This document shows, piece by piece, positions 1 to 13,723 of a stretch of 64,000 bases of DNA (positions are counted from its first letter, which is position 1; each line of letters opens with the position of its first letter). The stretch lies in contig JAPJBO010000445.1 of the NCBI GenBank assembly GCA_030068145.1, forward strand, positions 118,248 to 182,247, written 5' to 3'. Under the pieces are notes generated by a model. The model did not search any database and was not told the origin of the DNA. It saw only the letters and a list, made by a program, of their open reading frames with translations. Both the position numbers and the translations under genes were made by a program. This DNA comes from Diplonema papillatum (lineage: Eukaryota; Euglenozoa; Diplonemea; Diplonemida; Diplonemidae).

Positions 1-2365
1 GCGCACCGTCAACAGCCCTCGACATGATATCCAACGCCTTCACCGCCGCTTCGTCCTGCTTCCGGTGCGTTGGCATGGCGGCGGGGTTGTACTCCTGAAT
101 GTAGGCCAAAGCTTGGCTCAGGAAGTGCTGCGTGACAGGGAAGGCGCGGCCGCGGATTTCGACGATCGCCGGCGAGAAGTCCTGCATGTACTTCTTGAAA
201 ACCTCCGTCTGCAGTGTGGCGGACATCAGCACCAGCTTGAAGTGCGGGCGCCGGCGGAGGAGCAGCTTGAGGATCAGCAGAGAAAAGTCCGTGTCCGCGT
301 CGCGCTCGTGGACTTCGTCCAGCACCACGCAGCCCACGTTCTTCAGCGACGAGTCCTCTTCCAGCAACCGAAGCAGGATGCCTGCAGGTTTGTTTTTGAT
401 CCATCCACGTGCTCGGAGTGAAAGTTCTCGGAGAAAACTCTTCCTTTTTCCTTTAATTTGGTTTGCAAGGTTGCAGCCTCCCTTTGCGTTTCTGTCTGCA
501 AAGCTGAGCGCCACAGAGAACTAACGACGAAAGCGTGCTGGGAAGGCGTTTTCTCGAACTGCGGTCGGGGGTGCACGCAGCAATTTGACCAAACACGATG
601 CACCCGAACTTGAGTGCGACCCGATGTCCAAGTACCTTCAGGTTGCTTCGATATCCGCTATTTTCAGCATCAAAACCTTGGTAATGATCCTGCTGCAGGT
701 TCACCTCCTCGGAACTATCTGTTTTGGAGTCTGCACACGGTGAGGTCCTAGGTTGGTAATAAATCCTGCAGCAGGCGACGGTAAATAGTTGGAAATGGCG
801 CTGCGCTCTGGGAAGGATAAAGCGGACGTACCTGTGGTCACGAAGAGAAGCTTGGTGGCGCTGGACCTGCAGCCTTCGAAGCGGACCTGGTAGCCGACTT
901 CGGTCCCGATTGCGACGTTGCGCTCCTGCGCGATTCGCGTCGCGACGGAAATGGCGCTGATGCGCCTGGGCTGCGTGACGATGATTTCGCCTTCCACGAG
1001 CCCCGCGTCGAGCAGGATCTGCGGGATCTGCGTCGTCTTCCCGGAGCCCGTCTCGCCGCTGACGACGATGACGCGGCTCGACTGGACCGCCTTGATGATC
1101 GACGGCTTCGCCCGCGACGCCGGCAGCGAGTCTGCGAACGCGCGGATGGCCTTCTGGTTGGCAGACGGGGCCAGCTTCCCAGTCCTGGGCTTCATGTGCG
1201 GGTCGTCGGAGTTGAACCGGCCGTGCCTCTTTTTGCGGGTCACCGTCGCGTCGATTTTCTCGTCGAAGATGCGCGAGTCTACGAAGCGGCGGAGCGTCTG
1301 TTCGACAACGTCGACATGGGCGCCCGTGTCGCGCAGCGAGAACTGTTCGTGCGCGTAGATGTCGTCTGTCTTCAGCTCTTCGCTGGCTACTTTGCTCACG
1401 TGCAGCACGCGCTTGGTCTCGGGCCCGCTGCTCTTGTGTCCGAGGTTGTGGATGTCGCACTGGATGTGCACCATCTGCCGTTCCTTCGGCGTGAGGCCTT
1501 TGAAGTCGATCGTTTGCTCCGGCGACGCCATGAACGCGTCGAACAGCTTCTGCAGCCCGGCCAGCTGCTGCTGCTCAGACGTCGGCTGGAAACTGCCTCT
1601 CCCCCCCTTGCCGCCGCCTTGCCACCCTCCCCGCCCTCCGGGCGCGGAGGATTCGGGCTTCGCGTAGCCAGCCTGCGCTGCAGGCGCCGGGTGCACGACG
1701 TGAGGCGGGAGGCCCGGGAGGCCGACAAGGTTCCCTCCTTTTTGCCAGTGCTGGCCTTTGCCGCAGGCGGCGGGTTGGTAGGTGCCCCTGCCTCGCTGGT
1801 TGGCCTGCGGCGCGGCCGGATAGCCCTTGCCCTTCCCGCCGCGTCCTCGCTGGGCGGCGTGCTGGCTGTACTGCTGTTGCTGCGGCTGCTGGGGTTGCTG
1901 CTGGGGTGCGACTGGGACGGCTTTCGCGCCTTTGCCTTTGAAGTGTTGAAGCTGCGGCTGCGCCGCTGCGTTCAGCTGGCCCCTACCTTGTTGGGGCGAA
2001 GCACCTTTCGGTCCTTTGCCGTTGAAACTCTGGAGCTGCGGCTGCAGCGCCGCGTGGGCAGCGAAATGCGGCTGGGGTGCAACTGGGACGCCTTTCTGGC
2101 CTTTGCCGTTGAAGTTCTGGGGTTGCGGCCGCACCGCCGTGTGCTGCTGGCCCCTGCCTTGTTGGGGTTGCGCGCCCTTCGGGCCTTTGCCCTTGTGGTT
2201 CTGGGGCTGCGGCGGTTGAGCGTACGCCGCGCCGCCGCCTCTGCCCACGATGCCGGGGGGGAGCTCGTACTTCTGGGGCAGCACCGGAGGCTTGTCGTTG
2301 CCGTGGTTTGGGTGCTGCGCGCCCCGGCCCCGGCGGCCGGCGTCCCCGCGGCCTCTTTTGTCCAT
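1..2365 (-). CDS. R3H-domain DEAH-box RNA helicase, C-terminal part beyond the window
   Basis: ATP-dependent RNA helicase of the DEAH/RHA superfamily 2 type. Exons are 832-2365 and 381 down to the window edge. The donor CACAG|GTACGT and acceptor CCTGCAG|GC join in phase to give VTTG-ILLRLLEED. From the ATG at 2365: a Gly/Gln/Lys-rich disordered region (about residues 1-270) with four F/H-x-GKGxKG repeats and RGR motifs; an R3H domain near 288-325 (ERQMVHIQCDIHNLGHKSSG); motif I GETGSGKTTQIPQ near 435; motif Ia TQPRR; GYQVRFE; then in exon 2 motif II DEVHERD near 531 and motif III SATLQ. An R3H module before a DEAH core is found in YTHDC2-like and related helicases. Motifs IV-VI and the HA2/OB domains lie beyond base 1. 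The start is uncertain: the frame stays open to 2662, and ATG 2365 was chosen because the upstream peptide looks non-coding. Confidence 0.88.
680..714 (-). pseudogene. Relic of the 18S rRNA 3' terminus inside a helicase intron
   Basis: On the minus strand this reads AGGTGAACCTGCAG, one changed base region, then AGGATCATTA. That is the universally conserved last 25 or so bases of nuclear 18S rRNA with one substitution, preceded by a degenerate TTCCG. It lies in the helicase intron (382-831), in the gene's sense orientation. It is far too short for a functional rRNA and is best read as a retroposed or captured fragment. A second, longer relic is at 46385-46433. Confidence 0.75.
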
Positions 2366-2721
2366 TGGTTGGTTCAACCCGCCCCCACCACCACCACCAC
2401 TTCCTAGGGAACCCCCAAATTGGTTCGTGCTCTCCTCCGGTCGTTCTGCACATTCACGCACGCAGATGCACGCGCACCGCACAGTTAGAACTGGCTGAAT
2501 GCATTCTACGTTCTCTTTCTGGGCCTGCATACTGTGCGAACAATATAACTCACATGCGAATACACAGTTTGGATGATCGGAGCGGCCGTCCCGAAAAGCG
2601 CTAGAGGTGGGCAGGTTGCGAACGAGCCCGCCGCCACTCTCTATGAGTTCCACTGGGGACATCCGACGGTGTGATTTTTTGAAGACGGAGGTTCACGCAA
2701 ACCTTGTCCTCCGGAGGCGGC

Positions 2722-3014
2722 GATAGTGATGCAGTGATAGTGATGCAGTGATAGTGATGCAGTGATAGTGATGCAGTGATAGTGATGCAGTGATAGCGAT
2801 GCAGTGATAGTGATGCAGTGATAGTGATGCAGTGATAGTGATGCAGTGATAGTGATGCAGTGATAGTGATGCAGTGATAGTGATGCAGTGATAGTGATGC
2901 AGTGATAGTGATGCAGTGATAGTGATGCAGTGATAGTGATGCAGTGATAGTGATGCAGTGATAGTGATGCAGTGATAGTGATGCAGTGATAGTGATGCAG
3001 TGATAGTGATGCAG
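2722..3014. repeat. 14-bp minisatellite, about 21 copies
   Basis: Tandem array of TGATAGTGATGCAG, nearly perfect; the unit at 2791-2804 has one T-to-C change at 2797. It lies upstream of the helicase start. Because 14 is not a multiple of three and the unit lacks minus-strand stops, all three minus frames stay open and give spurious His/Tyr/Thr/Ser peptides. Near-identity between units suggests recent expansion. Confidence 0.97.
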
Positions 3015-4615
3015 TTGAAGCCACGGAAGCCACCCGGATGATCCTCCACACTTTTGGAGACGGGACTCGCTAGCGGCATGCAAAACCCCTGAGAAAGAGC
3101 GTGAAAGAAGATGAGACAGAATGCCGCTGCTGACCACCTAGCGTGGTACAAGACGAGGAAAGAAAAGAGCAGACTCTCAATTTTCGGACGCTCTTGGCCT
3201 TTGGAGCGGACTCTTTCGTAACTAGTCTTCGTGTTAGCTATCATTCATGGGCAAGCTTGGCATCACGACCAATAGACAACGTCCGCAACAAAGTCTCACA
3301 CAAGAAATCGATCTTTCTTGCGCTGTTGAACTCTTAGTGGTGTAACAATTAATTGATTCGCGCTGAGAACAGCTCCGACGCGAAAAGCAGGCGCGGAAGC
3401 AAACTCCTGGATGGGTATTTCGCAAAGCGCGCCAGAAGGTTTCCGTATCATCGGAAACAATGCCACCGGGCAAGACCAAAAAATACTCGAAGGGCCGGTC
3501 AGGGCCAATGCGTATGGGGGCGAAACAATACAACTTTAAAGTGGGGGTTCTTCATCGAACGCTTACGCCCGGGACTGGTGCTCAGTCCAAAAATAGATTC
3601 TGGGTTTCGCGTGGCAGCACATTTCCTCCACAGCTCCGGGACTGCACAATGGATTGAGCCCGAAAAGGTAAGCGAGAGTTTGGATCGTGTTTCGAGTGAT
3701 TTATGCTCGTCAACTTTTGAATAGGCCCCATTCCTTTGAAGGAAGTACTCAGAAGGCCATTTGAAAAATCTAAAACAATAGTGTGTAGCACCCCGCGGCA
3801 CTCATACGCATGCCGGTGACTCCCCTTCCTTGCTTTCTGTGTCGCCACGATGGAAATGTGGCAAAACACAGAAGATCGTTGACACTACTTATTCGTTCGG
3901 CAGCGCTCAAGAACGTTCGGCTCCGAGAAAGAGCCTCCGTCGGTGTATAGTCAGCGGACAACACACTTCGCGGGGTGGTGCACCTTTTGTGTCTCCAGCA
4001 TCTCGGTCTTTATGCTCGATATTTTTCGTGTCTGACGCACACAGTACGACTACGTTTTTTTGTTTTTTGTTATCCTTTAATTTTTGGTTCAGTTTCTGTC
4101 TGTTTTGGTTGTAACTAATGAGTAGCATGCGAGCGTACCGCGATTGCCATTCGCTTTTAAGATTTGATGCAAGGAGTCCAATGACAAGAGCCTCAGCGAC
4201 GCCAAACCCTTGTGGCAACGTATCTACGGATAGACCCGTCAGCGGAGGCACCAGGATAGGCAGCTAATGAACTCTTAAGACAGTTGGCTTCGGAGAAGGA
4301 AGTGGACTGGCCTGTTACGGTTTCTGGTTGAACTCATGATGGCCGCGCTAGGCAACCGCCCGGCCCGAGGTACAAGGTTCTCAAAGGCGTAATCCGCATT
4401 CAAACGCCTGGGGCCACCACAGCCCCTGGTTGGTCACTTCTGGCAATTGCCGCTCCGGGTCGTTCGATCCCGCTCCAGCTGACGCCCCCGTGTCAAAAAA
4501 AAAAAACTATTTTTTAGCCACGTTTCATCAAGAAGACAGTGCTCAGGCTTGAGAAATGCGCAGACTTGGAAAACAGGAAGGGGGAGGGGGGCGGGTGGAA
4601 GGGGGAAATGCCGCC
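3015..4615. other. Spacer between helicase and PCCA; no gene seen
   Basis: No convincing exon on either strand. It holds one copy of a dispersed repeat (3478-3630). It also holds a segment at about 4330-4507 with a B-box-like GTTCGATCCC followed by a run of 12 A, which resembles the tail of a small retroposon. The segment at 4040-4110 is T-rich. Confidence 0.5.
3478..3630 (+). repeat. Dispersed repeat family R1, copy 1 (diverged)
   Basis: Shares an ordered set of blocks with copies at 9612, 20083 and 20795: AAATACTCGA, AAACAATAC, AAAGTGGG, and TTGAACGCTTACGCCCG-like sequence. All four copies lie on the plus strand, opposite to the genes. No terminal inverted repeat is seen. This is the most diverged copy. 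Confidence 0.6.
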
Positions 4616-7600
4616 CTACTCGAACTCGATAAGGATCTGCTCGTCTTCCACGGCGTCGCCAGCCTGGACGTTGACCTTCTTCACGACGGCATCGACCGGC
4701 GAGATGAGCGACTGCTGCATTTTCATGGCTTCCAAAATCACCAACTCTTCGCCGACGACGATCTTCTGTCCGACGCTGGCGCAGACTTTAACGACAGCGC
4801 CAGGCATCGGCGCCAGGAGGAGCTTAGACGTGTCCTGAACCTTCGGCGGCGGCCTGTGCGTTAGTTGATTGGTAGGTTGTCAAATGGGTTCACACGTCGG
4901 TTGATTGATCCCTGTTGTGCTTGCGATCGAACGATCCGCAGACAGCAGTGACGCGTCGGCAGCGCACTTCAGGATGGGCCGCCGTGCGACATCGTTGCAA
5001 TAAAGAGCATGTGTAGTACCCATCAGCACGGTTGCACCCGCTGCTGGCTTATGCAGAGCAGTTCCCCTCGCCCCCGTCCGTTTTGCAGAGTGTGAGTCTT
5101 CACACGGCGAGCGGCACGCGGAGCACGCGATTTTGCCCAGTGCCCAGCACGAATGAAAGTGGACGAACCATCTCGTTTTTAGCTGAAGACGCGCATAGTG
5201 GACTGAGACGGGACATACATGATCGGCTTCAACTCGAACTGCAGCGGCGAAAGCACGCTCACGGGGTACGGAGTCCCCATGTACTGGACTGTCCACGTGA
5301 GCTCGTCATTGAAGTTGAGGCATTGCAAGTACTCTTTGCCGAGCGTCTTGCCGTCGATGGTGAGGTTGGCCGAAAACACGGGCTTGCCGACTAGCCACTC
5401 GACTTCTTCGCACTCGACCTGCGTGGTAGGTACAAATCAGAAACATATTTTTGAGGCTGGCATCGTGTTTTTTTCTCGATGGACAACAAAAGCAAAAGTA
5501 GAGATTTCTGGATTGCAGAACTGCAAGATGCACACCTGCGCGCCGTCGATGACGACGGAAAAGTGGTCGGCGGCTTTCTCGCTGACAATGGTGACGGCCG
5601 TCTCTCCTTCCAACGTTGTTCGGAACTCAGACGAAGTTTTCTTCTTCCGGGTTTCCTTCGAGTTCTCGAACTTGTGCTTCATGATGGCAGCGACCGCACG
5701 GACACTGAGGGCCTCGGAAGGCTCCAGGACGTGGCCGGCAAAGCCTTCAGGGTACTCGTTAGCCAGGTATTTAGTCGAGATGTCTCCGGATTGGTACACT
5801 TTCGACATCAGCACGTCGCGAAGCAGCGCGATGTTGTGGTTGACCCCCCGGACGACGTACTGGTCGAGGGCGGTGTTCATCCGCGACATGCACTCCTCGC
5901 GCGTGTCTGCATGGGTGATCAGCTTGCAGATCATCGGGTCATAGTACATCGAAATTTCCGACCCCTCCGAAATGCCGGAGTCCACGCGGACGCCTTCGCC
6001 GGTGGGTTCGATGTACCGGCTGAGCATTCCGATCGACGGTGCGTAGTTCCGGGTGGGATCCTCAGCGTACACTCTGCACTCCGTGGCCCAGCCGTGAATT
6101 TTGATGTCGTCTTGAGTAACGGAAAGGGGGAGACCCCGGGCGGCGCGGAGCATTTCCTCGACGAGATCAAGCTTCGTGATTTCCTCAGTGATCGGGTGCT
6201 CCACCTGCAGTCTCGTGTTCATCTCGAGGAAGTAGAAGTTCTTCTGCGAGTCAACCAACATCTCGACAGTCCCGGCGGTGTGGTAGTTGACAGCCCGTGC
6301 GAGGGCCACGGCCTGGGCACCCATGGCCTTCCGGGTTTCTGGGTCAATGAACATGGACGGCGCTTCTTCGATCACTTTTTGATTCCTCCGCTGGATCGAG
6401 CACTCCCGTTCCGGCAGCGCCACGATTGTCCCCAACTTGTCCCCCAAGACCTGCACCTCAATGTGCCTCGGGTTGTCGATGTACTTCTCGACGAGCATCC
6501 GGTCGTCGCCGAAAGAAGAAATTGCTTCCCGCTTCGCAGCATCCCACTCTTGCGACGCCTGCTTCTTGTTCCACGCAATTCGCATCCCTTTGCCTCCGCC
6601 GCCGGCGCTGGCCTTGATCATGATGGGGTACCCGACGACCTCCGCCGCCTCGTACATTTCCTCCTTCGTGTGGATCTCGCCTTCGACGCCCGGAATACAG
6701 CTGACGTTGGCTTGGGCTGCCAGCTTCTTACTGTGGATCTTGTCCCCCATCGCGTCGATCGCTTGATGCGACGGCCCGATGAACTCGATGTTGAGCTGCT
6801 CCAGCTCCCGCGCGAACTCTGCATTTTCCGACAGGAACCCGTACCTAAAAAGTAGGAGGTTGAGCTAACAGCGCTTAACAACACCGGGTTGTTCTCCACG
6901 GGTGTCCATGGACTGTGACACCCAGAGTTGTAGCAAACGCAGGAAATGTTGGCAGCTTGCCTTTTTCCCAGATTTCACAAGGTCGGTTGCAGTGCGCGAC
7001 GAGAACCACGTTCACGAAGACCAGTCTATGAGAAAGGGGTGCTGGCTTGGCACGAAATAACTTTGAGAAAGGGGTGGGCCGGCTTGGCACGAAATAACTA
7101 AGTCCCTCGAATCCAACCTAGATTTTCCGAGACTAGAGGTATGCTAATAGCTCTATCGAGCCAACCCCACTTTTGGGGGGGTCCGCGGTCGAAGCCCGAG
7201 GGCACTTTTTTGGCCCAAAAGTATGATCGAGTCAATTCCCTCGATCCAGGTTTTTTTTGCCCCGTGACTGGAAAAGGGCTATTTGCATCTAGATTTCAGG
7301 TCTGCCACCGTCTGGAGGCCCGGGTTCGAACCCGGCCGAGGACACTTTTCCGGTCGAAAATGGGTTTTGGAATTTGTTGCTTTTCGGGGTCGTATGTGCC
7401 CGAAATTTGCGTTTTTTGCAGAGTTCTCAATGTCTCACGGTTATTGGTCACCCCGGGAAATTTGAGTCAGTCTACCAGTACTAAGCATCGCCCGAACTTT
7501 GCTTCACCACTATGCTTTCGAGGCAGAACTTAGCATCGCCCGAACTTGGCTTCTCCCGAACTTTGCTTCACCAGAACTTAGCTTCACCTGAACTTTGCTT

Positions 7601-9983
7601 TCGTCCGAACTTGGCTTGGCTTCGCCCGAACTTAGCTTCACCCGAACTTTATTGCTATCCGAAACAAACCCCGAAAATCATGTTCGACCGGAAAAGTGGC
7701 TCGGTCGGGTTCGAACTCGGGACCTCCAGGCTGGAGTCCAACTCTGAAGCCTTGCGCTGTTCACTCTGCCATCATGGTGTCATTTCCAGGGGGTGAAACT
7801 TCCTGACCCTTTACGCTCCGGCCCGGGGTTTCTTGACCCGTGATTTGGCACCGGGTATTTGCATACTTGAGGCCCGGACGGAACTTAGCCTCATGCTTGC
7901 TTCGCCGACTTACCCGCCCCAAAGGGGCCCAATAGAGCTTCACCAGAACTCAGCTTTGCTTCGCCCGAACTTAGCTTCACCAGAACTTTGCTTTGCTTCG
8001 CCCGAACTTAGCTTCACCAGAACTTTGCTTTGCTTCACCCGAACTTAGCTTCACCAGAACTTTGCTTTGCTTCGCCCGAACTTTGCTTTCACCAAAACAT
8101 AGCCTCCCTTCACCCGAACTTTGCTTTGACTTAGCTTCGCCTGAACTTTGCTTCGCCCAGACTTCACCAGAACTTAGCATCGCCCGAACTTTGCTTTGCT
8201 TCGCCCGAACTTTGCTTTCACCAGAACTTAGCTTCACCCGAACTTTGCTTTGCTTTGCCCGAACTTTGCTTTCACCAGAGCTTAGCCTCCCCAAAACTTA
8301 GCTTCACCCGAACTTTGCATTGACTGAACTTTGCTTCACCAGAACTGCTTCGCCGAACTTAGCTTCACCAGAACTTTGCATCGCCCGAACTTTGCTTCAC
8401 CAGAACTTTGCTTCGCGTCAGCAGAACTTAGCTTCGCCCGAACTTTGCTTCGCCAGAACTTAGCATCGCCCAAACTTTGCCTTCACCCGAACTTTGCCTT
8501 GCTTCTCCCGAACTTAGCATCGCCCATTTGCCTCACCAGAACTTTGCTTTGCCCGAAATATGCTTTCACCAGAACTTAGCCTCACCAGAACTTAGCTTCA
8601 ACCGAACTATGCTTTGCTTTGCCCGAACTTTGCTTCACCAGAACTTAGCATCGCTCGAACTTTGCTTTCACCAGAACTTAGCCTTTTGCTTCGCCCGAAC
8701 GTAGCATCTCCCGAACTTTGCTTAGCTTCACCAGAACTTCGCTTCGCCAGAACTTTGCTTTGCTTCGCCCGAACTTAGCTTCGCCCGAACTTTACTGTTT
8801 CCCGAACTTCAACTGCTGCCTCTAGTCTCGCTGGGCGCCGGTCTTTACCGGCGCAAATGTACTCAAAGGTAGCCAGTGCGCGACGCATTCAAGTACGGAA
8901 CTCGCTGGAAGAACACTCCCGTTTCCGGCTCGATGGCATGTTCCGGGGCCTTTCGGCCTCGATACTCGGTTTGGATGAATCCGAGCATAAATATAATGTG
9001 TGGCGACGCATCACCGCGGGGCGCGGTGGTGTACGGTACAGCACAAAAAGTCCGAGCAGTCCCGAATAGGCCCGAGGGAAAACAGCTATTTGGCCCTAGA
9101 CACCCCCGACATGCTCAAGAGGTGACGATGGAGCCAGGTGGGATGGATGGCCGTGTCGTTGACAGGTTTGGATGCCATCTCTTGCTTTCACGTTCACGTA
9201 CCCCAACAGGTGGTTGGCTTGGAGAGTGCGGAAACGAAAACAAACCCTGGGTGCACTGCATCGGCGCCGGTGTCCTTGCATGCCTGCAGGATGCGGTCCA
9301 TGCGGAGGTACGAGTCTCGCGACGCTGCTGCTCCGACGTGCACTGCCTCGTCGGCCATTTTAACGTGCTTCGAGTGCTGCAAACGTGCATTCTTTTGTAT
9401 AATGGTGAATGAAAACATTGGCTGACCACTTCCCGGCCAACGTTCTGCCGCAGACTGCACTCAATCTCAATCGATTTGGTGTTGGCTTGGCGGGGTCACT
9501 ATGTGAGAGCTGCGGGAAAGCATGTTTCCGGCAGTTCCATCTTTCCCGCAGTGCTCGCAGAAGAGCCGAGGGTACACTGCAGGAAAGCACGAGAACCCCG
9601 CCGGTAGAAGCGTCGAAATTACTCGAGGGACTGCCTTGTGCTTACTTCAAAGGAGGCTAGAGGGAGAGAAACAATACAACAACAAAGTGGGTCGTTTTTG
9701 TTGAATGCCTGCGCCCGCCGCTGAACCCAGATGTTCGTGTGGGCTGCAGCACATTTATCTTTTGCAGCTGGCAGCCTCCCTAAAAAAAGAGGGAGTGACA
9801 CACCTCATCCGGAGTCGAGTAGACGGCGACGGTTCTGATGCCGAGCTTCTTGCACGTTTTCATAACCCGGCACGCGATCTCACCCCTGTTCGCGATCAGA
9901 ACCTTGTTGAAGTAGTGTGTGTCCTTCACAAGCTCCACCTTGCCCCTGCGTTGGCACCGGAGGGCGACGCGTCTGAGACTCAT
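4616..9983 (-). CDS. PCCA: Biotin-dependent acyl-CoA carboxylase alpha subunit, probably propionyl-CoA carboxylase alpha
   Basis: Mitochondrial biotin carboxylase plus biotin-carrier subunit. It carboxylates biotin with ATP and bicarbonate; the beta subunit passes the group to propionyl-CoA. Exons, minus strand: 9804-9983, 9246-9376, 5536-6844, 5219-5418, 4616-4853. All introns are GT-AG and all joins stay in frame, giving 685 residues (human PCCA is a little over 700). Seen: N-terminal biotin-carboxylase fold [14 protein letters not shown] near 28; ATP-grasp glycine loop [11 protein letters not shown]; catalytic [25 protein letters not shown]; a BT-like linker; and biotinyl lysine about 651 in EAMKMQ. 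The linker [13 protein letters not shown] favours PCCA over methylcrotonyl-CoA carboxylase. The ATG at 9983 begins a short basic leader ([15 protein letters not shown]) fitting mitochondrial import. Intron 2 is 2.4 kb and repeat-filled. Confidence 0.92.
7029..7099. repeat. Direct duplication of about 35 bp in PCCA intron 2
   Basis: TGAGAAAGGGGTG, then GGCTTGGCACGAAATAACT, occurs twice back to back with a 2-base length difference (7029-7062 and 7064-7099). Intronic, no function seen. Confidence 0.85.
7141..7890. repeat. Cluster of diverged tRNA-like SINE fragments in both orientations
   Basis: A minus-strand copy (about 7680-7790) has an A-box-like TGGCAGAGTGAACAG and, about 60 bases on, a B-box GAGTTCGAACCC, then GACCGAGCCACTTTTCCGG. 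A plus-strand copy (about 7300-7375) has CTGGAGGCCCGGGTTCGAAC and CGGCCGAGGACACTTTTCCGG. A third shorter piece at 7175-7225 has CCCGAGGGCACTTTTTTGG. A shared GGGTATTTGCAT-like block occurs at 7268 and 7850. Cloverleaf pairing is poor (the T-stem has a mismatch), so these are tRNA-derived elements and not working tRNAs. Confidence 0.65.
7490..8812. repeat. 16-bp interspersed minisatellite array in PCCA intron 2
   Basis: About 1.3 kb built from two related 16-bp units, AACTTAGCTTCACCAG and AACTTTGCTTCGCCCG, with 21-bp versions carrying an extra TTGCT. The units alternate irregularly and are diverged. The tRNA-like block at 7680-7890 interrupts the array. A hairpin GCGCCGGT-CTTT-ACCGGCGC sits just past its right end (8835-8854). 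Confidence 0.93.
9612..9783 (+). repeat. Dispersed repeat family R1, copy 2, in PCCA intron 1
   Basis: Close match to the copy at 20795: TACTCGAGGGACTGCCTT, GGAGGCTAGAGGGAGA, AAACAATACAAC, AAAGTGGGTC, CAGCACATTTA and CTGGCAG blocks in the same order. It occupies roughly half of intron 1 and ends about 20 bases from the exon 1 donor. Confidence 0.85.
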
Positions 9984-10038
9984 TTTGCCGCGTTCTTTTT
10001 CGTTTTCTTCTTTACTTCCCTCTCTTTGCACTGGGAGG

Positions 10039-10106
10039 CAAAGTTCGTTTAAGGGAGGTCGGCATTGTCAAGCAAAGTTCGTTTAAGGGAGGTCGGCATT
10101 GTCAAG
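10039..10106. repeat. Perfect 34-bp tandem duplication upstream of PCCA
   Basis: Two identical 34-bp units (10039-10072 and 10073-10106) starting CAAAGTTCGTTTAAGGGAGG lie 56 bases upstream of the PCCA start codon, so within its likely 5' leader or promoter. Perfect identity implies a recent event. Confidence 0.95.
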
Positions 10107-10515
10107 CACGCACGACGAGGGTGCCAGTCGACAAAAGGCAAAAATATTGCCCGTCTCACAGGATGAGCCGTCGGTGTCGACAGCACACAAGGGCGCCTCG
10201 TATCCTCAGGGTTGAGCAGGCATTGTGTGGGGGAGTTTGAAACGCTGGAAGCCCTTCGCTGGGATGCACAGCAGAGAGCGCCCCAGCTCGTTCAGGAGCA
10301 CTTTTACGAAGGGCCGATGTCGATAAGAAAACCAGATGTCGTCTTGAACCACGGACTGTTACAACGGAAAAGCATCACAAAGGCGCGGAAAGGTGCAGGT
10401 ACTATGGGTCAAAGAGCCCCACATATCAACACCAGAGCCAGCACCGAAGGAGAAACAAGTCTCCGGAAACATCAACACATCCTCTCTTCGGGTTGTCTGA
10501 CGCAGACAGCACCGG

Positions 10516-10690
10516 TCCATCCCCTCTTGATAACCCGTGATAGACCGAAGAATACAGCATCGGGCAATTCGATGCAGCTCTAGAGACTAGAGATGGACCT
10601 GAAAGACCGTGGTGGACCGTGATTCGCTGTAATCAACAGCGGTAGGCACTTCGATGCAGTTTCAAGAGATAGGGTCGGACCGGCTCTTCT
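10516..10690 (-). repeat. Dispersed repeat family R2, copy 1 (minus orientation)
   Basis: Reverse complement of the element at 18518-18693 over about 170 bp at high identity. Shared blocks include GAAGAATACAGCA, GGGCAATTCGA, GACTAGAGAT, GACCGTGGTGGACCGTGATT and TTTCAAGAGATAGGG. Several short GTGATAGACC-type motifs recur inside it. No coding capacity. Confidence 0.9.
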
Positions 10691-10902
10691 CGATTTGTTG
10701 AGGAAGCGGCATCCGAAGGACTCCTCCCGGGTTCCCCCGCGCTGCAAAAAAATGAAGAAACAAACGAGGAACGATGGCAGGATAACCGAAGCAAAGGAAA
10801 ACTAGGCGCCGCCGCTAGTGATCACAGCGCGAGGAAAAAAGGGAAAAGTAAGAGTGTGAGCGACATAAGCGGACGGCTCGACGGGCAGGGTGGCAAGCCA
10901 GC

Positions 10903-13723
<2,821 letters not shown>

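Noticed and set aside
1196..2407. 403-residue plus-strand frame opposite the helicase
   Set aside because: Antisense of a gene with clear helicase motifs; Leu/Arg-rich shadow composition.
2601..3244. Minus-strand His/Tyr/Thr/Ser-rich frames (HHYHCITITASLSL)
   Set aside because: All three frames are open only because the 14-bp satellite lacks stops; no sensible flanking protein.
7680..7790. Functional tRNA gene
   Set aside because: A- and B-box-like motifs occur, but the T-stem and acceptor do not pair well and related broken copies lie nearby, so it is a tRNA-derived repeat.
7490..8812. CRISPR array
   Set aside because: Units abut with no unique spacers, repeat length varies, and the genome is eukaryotic.
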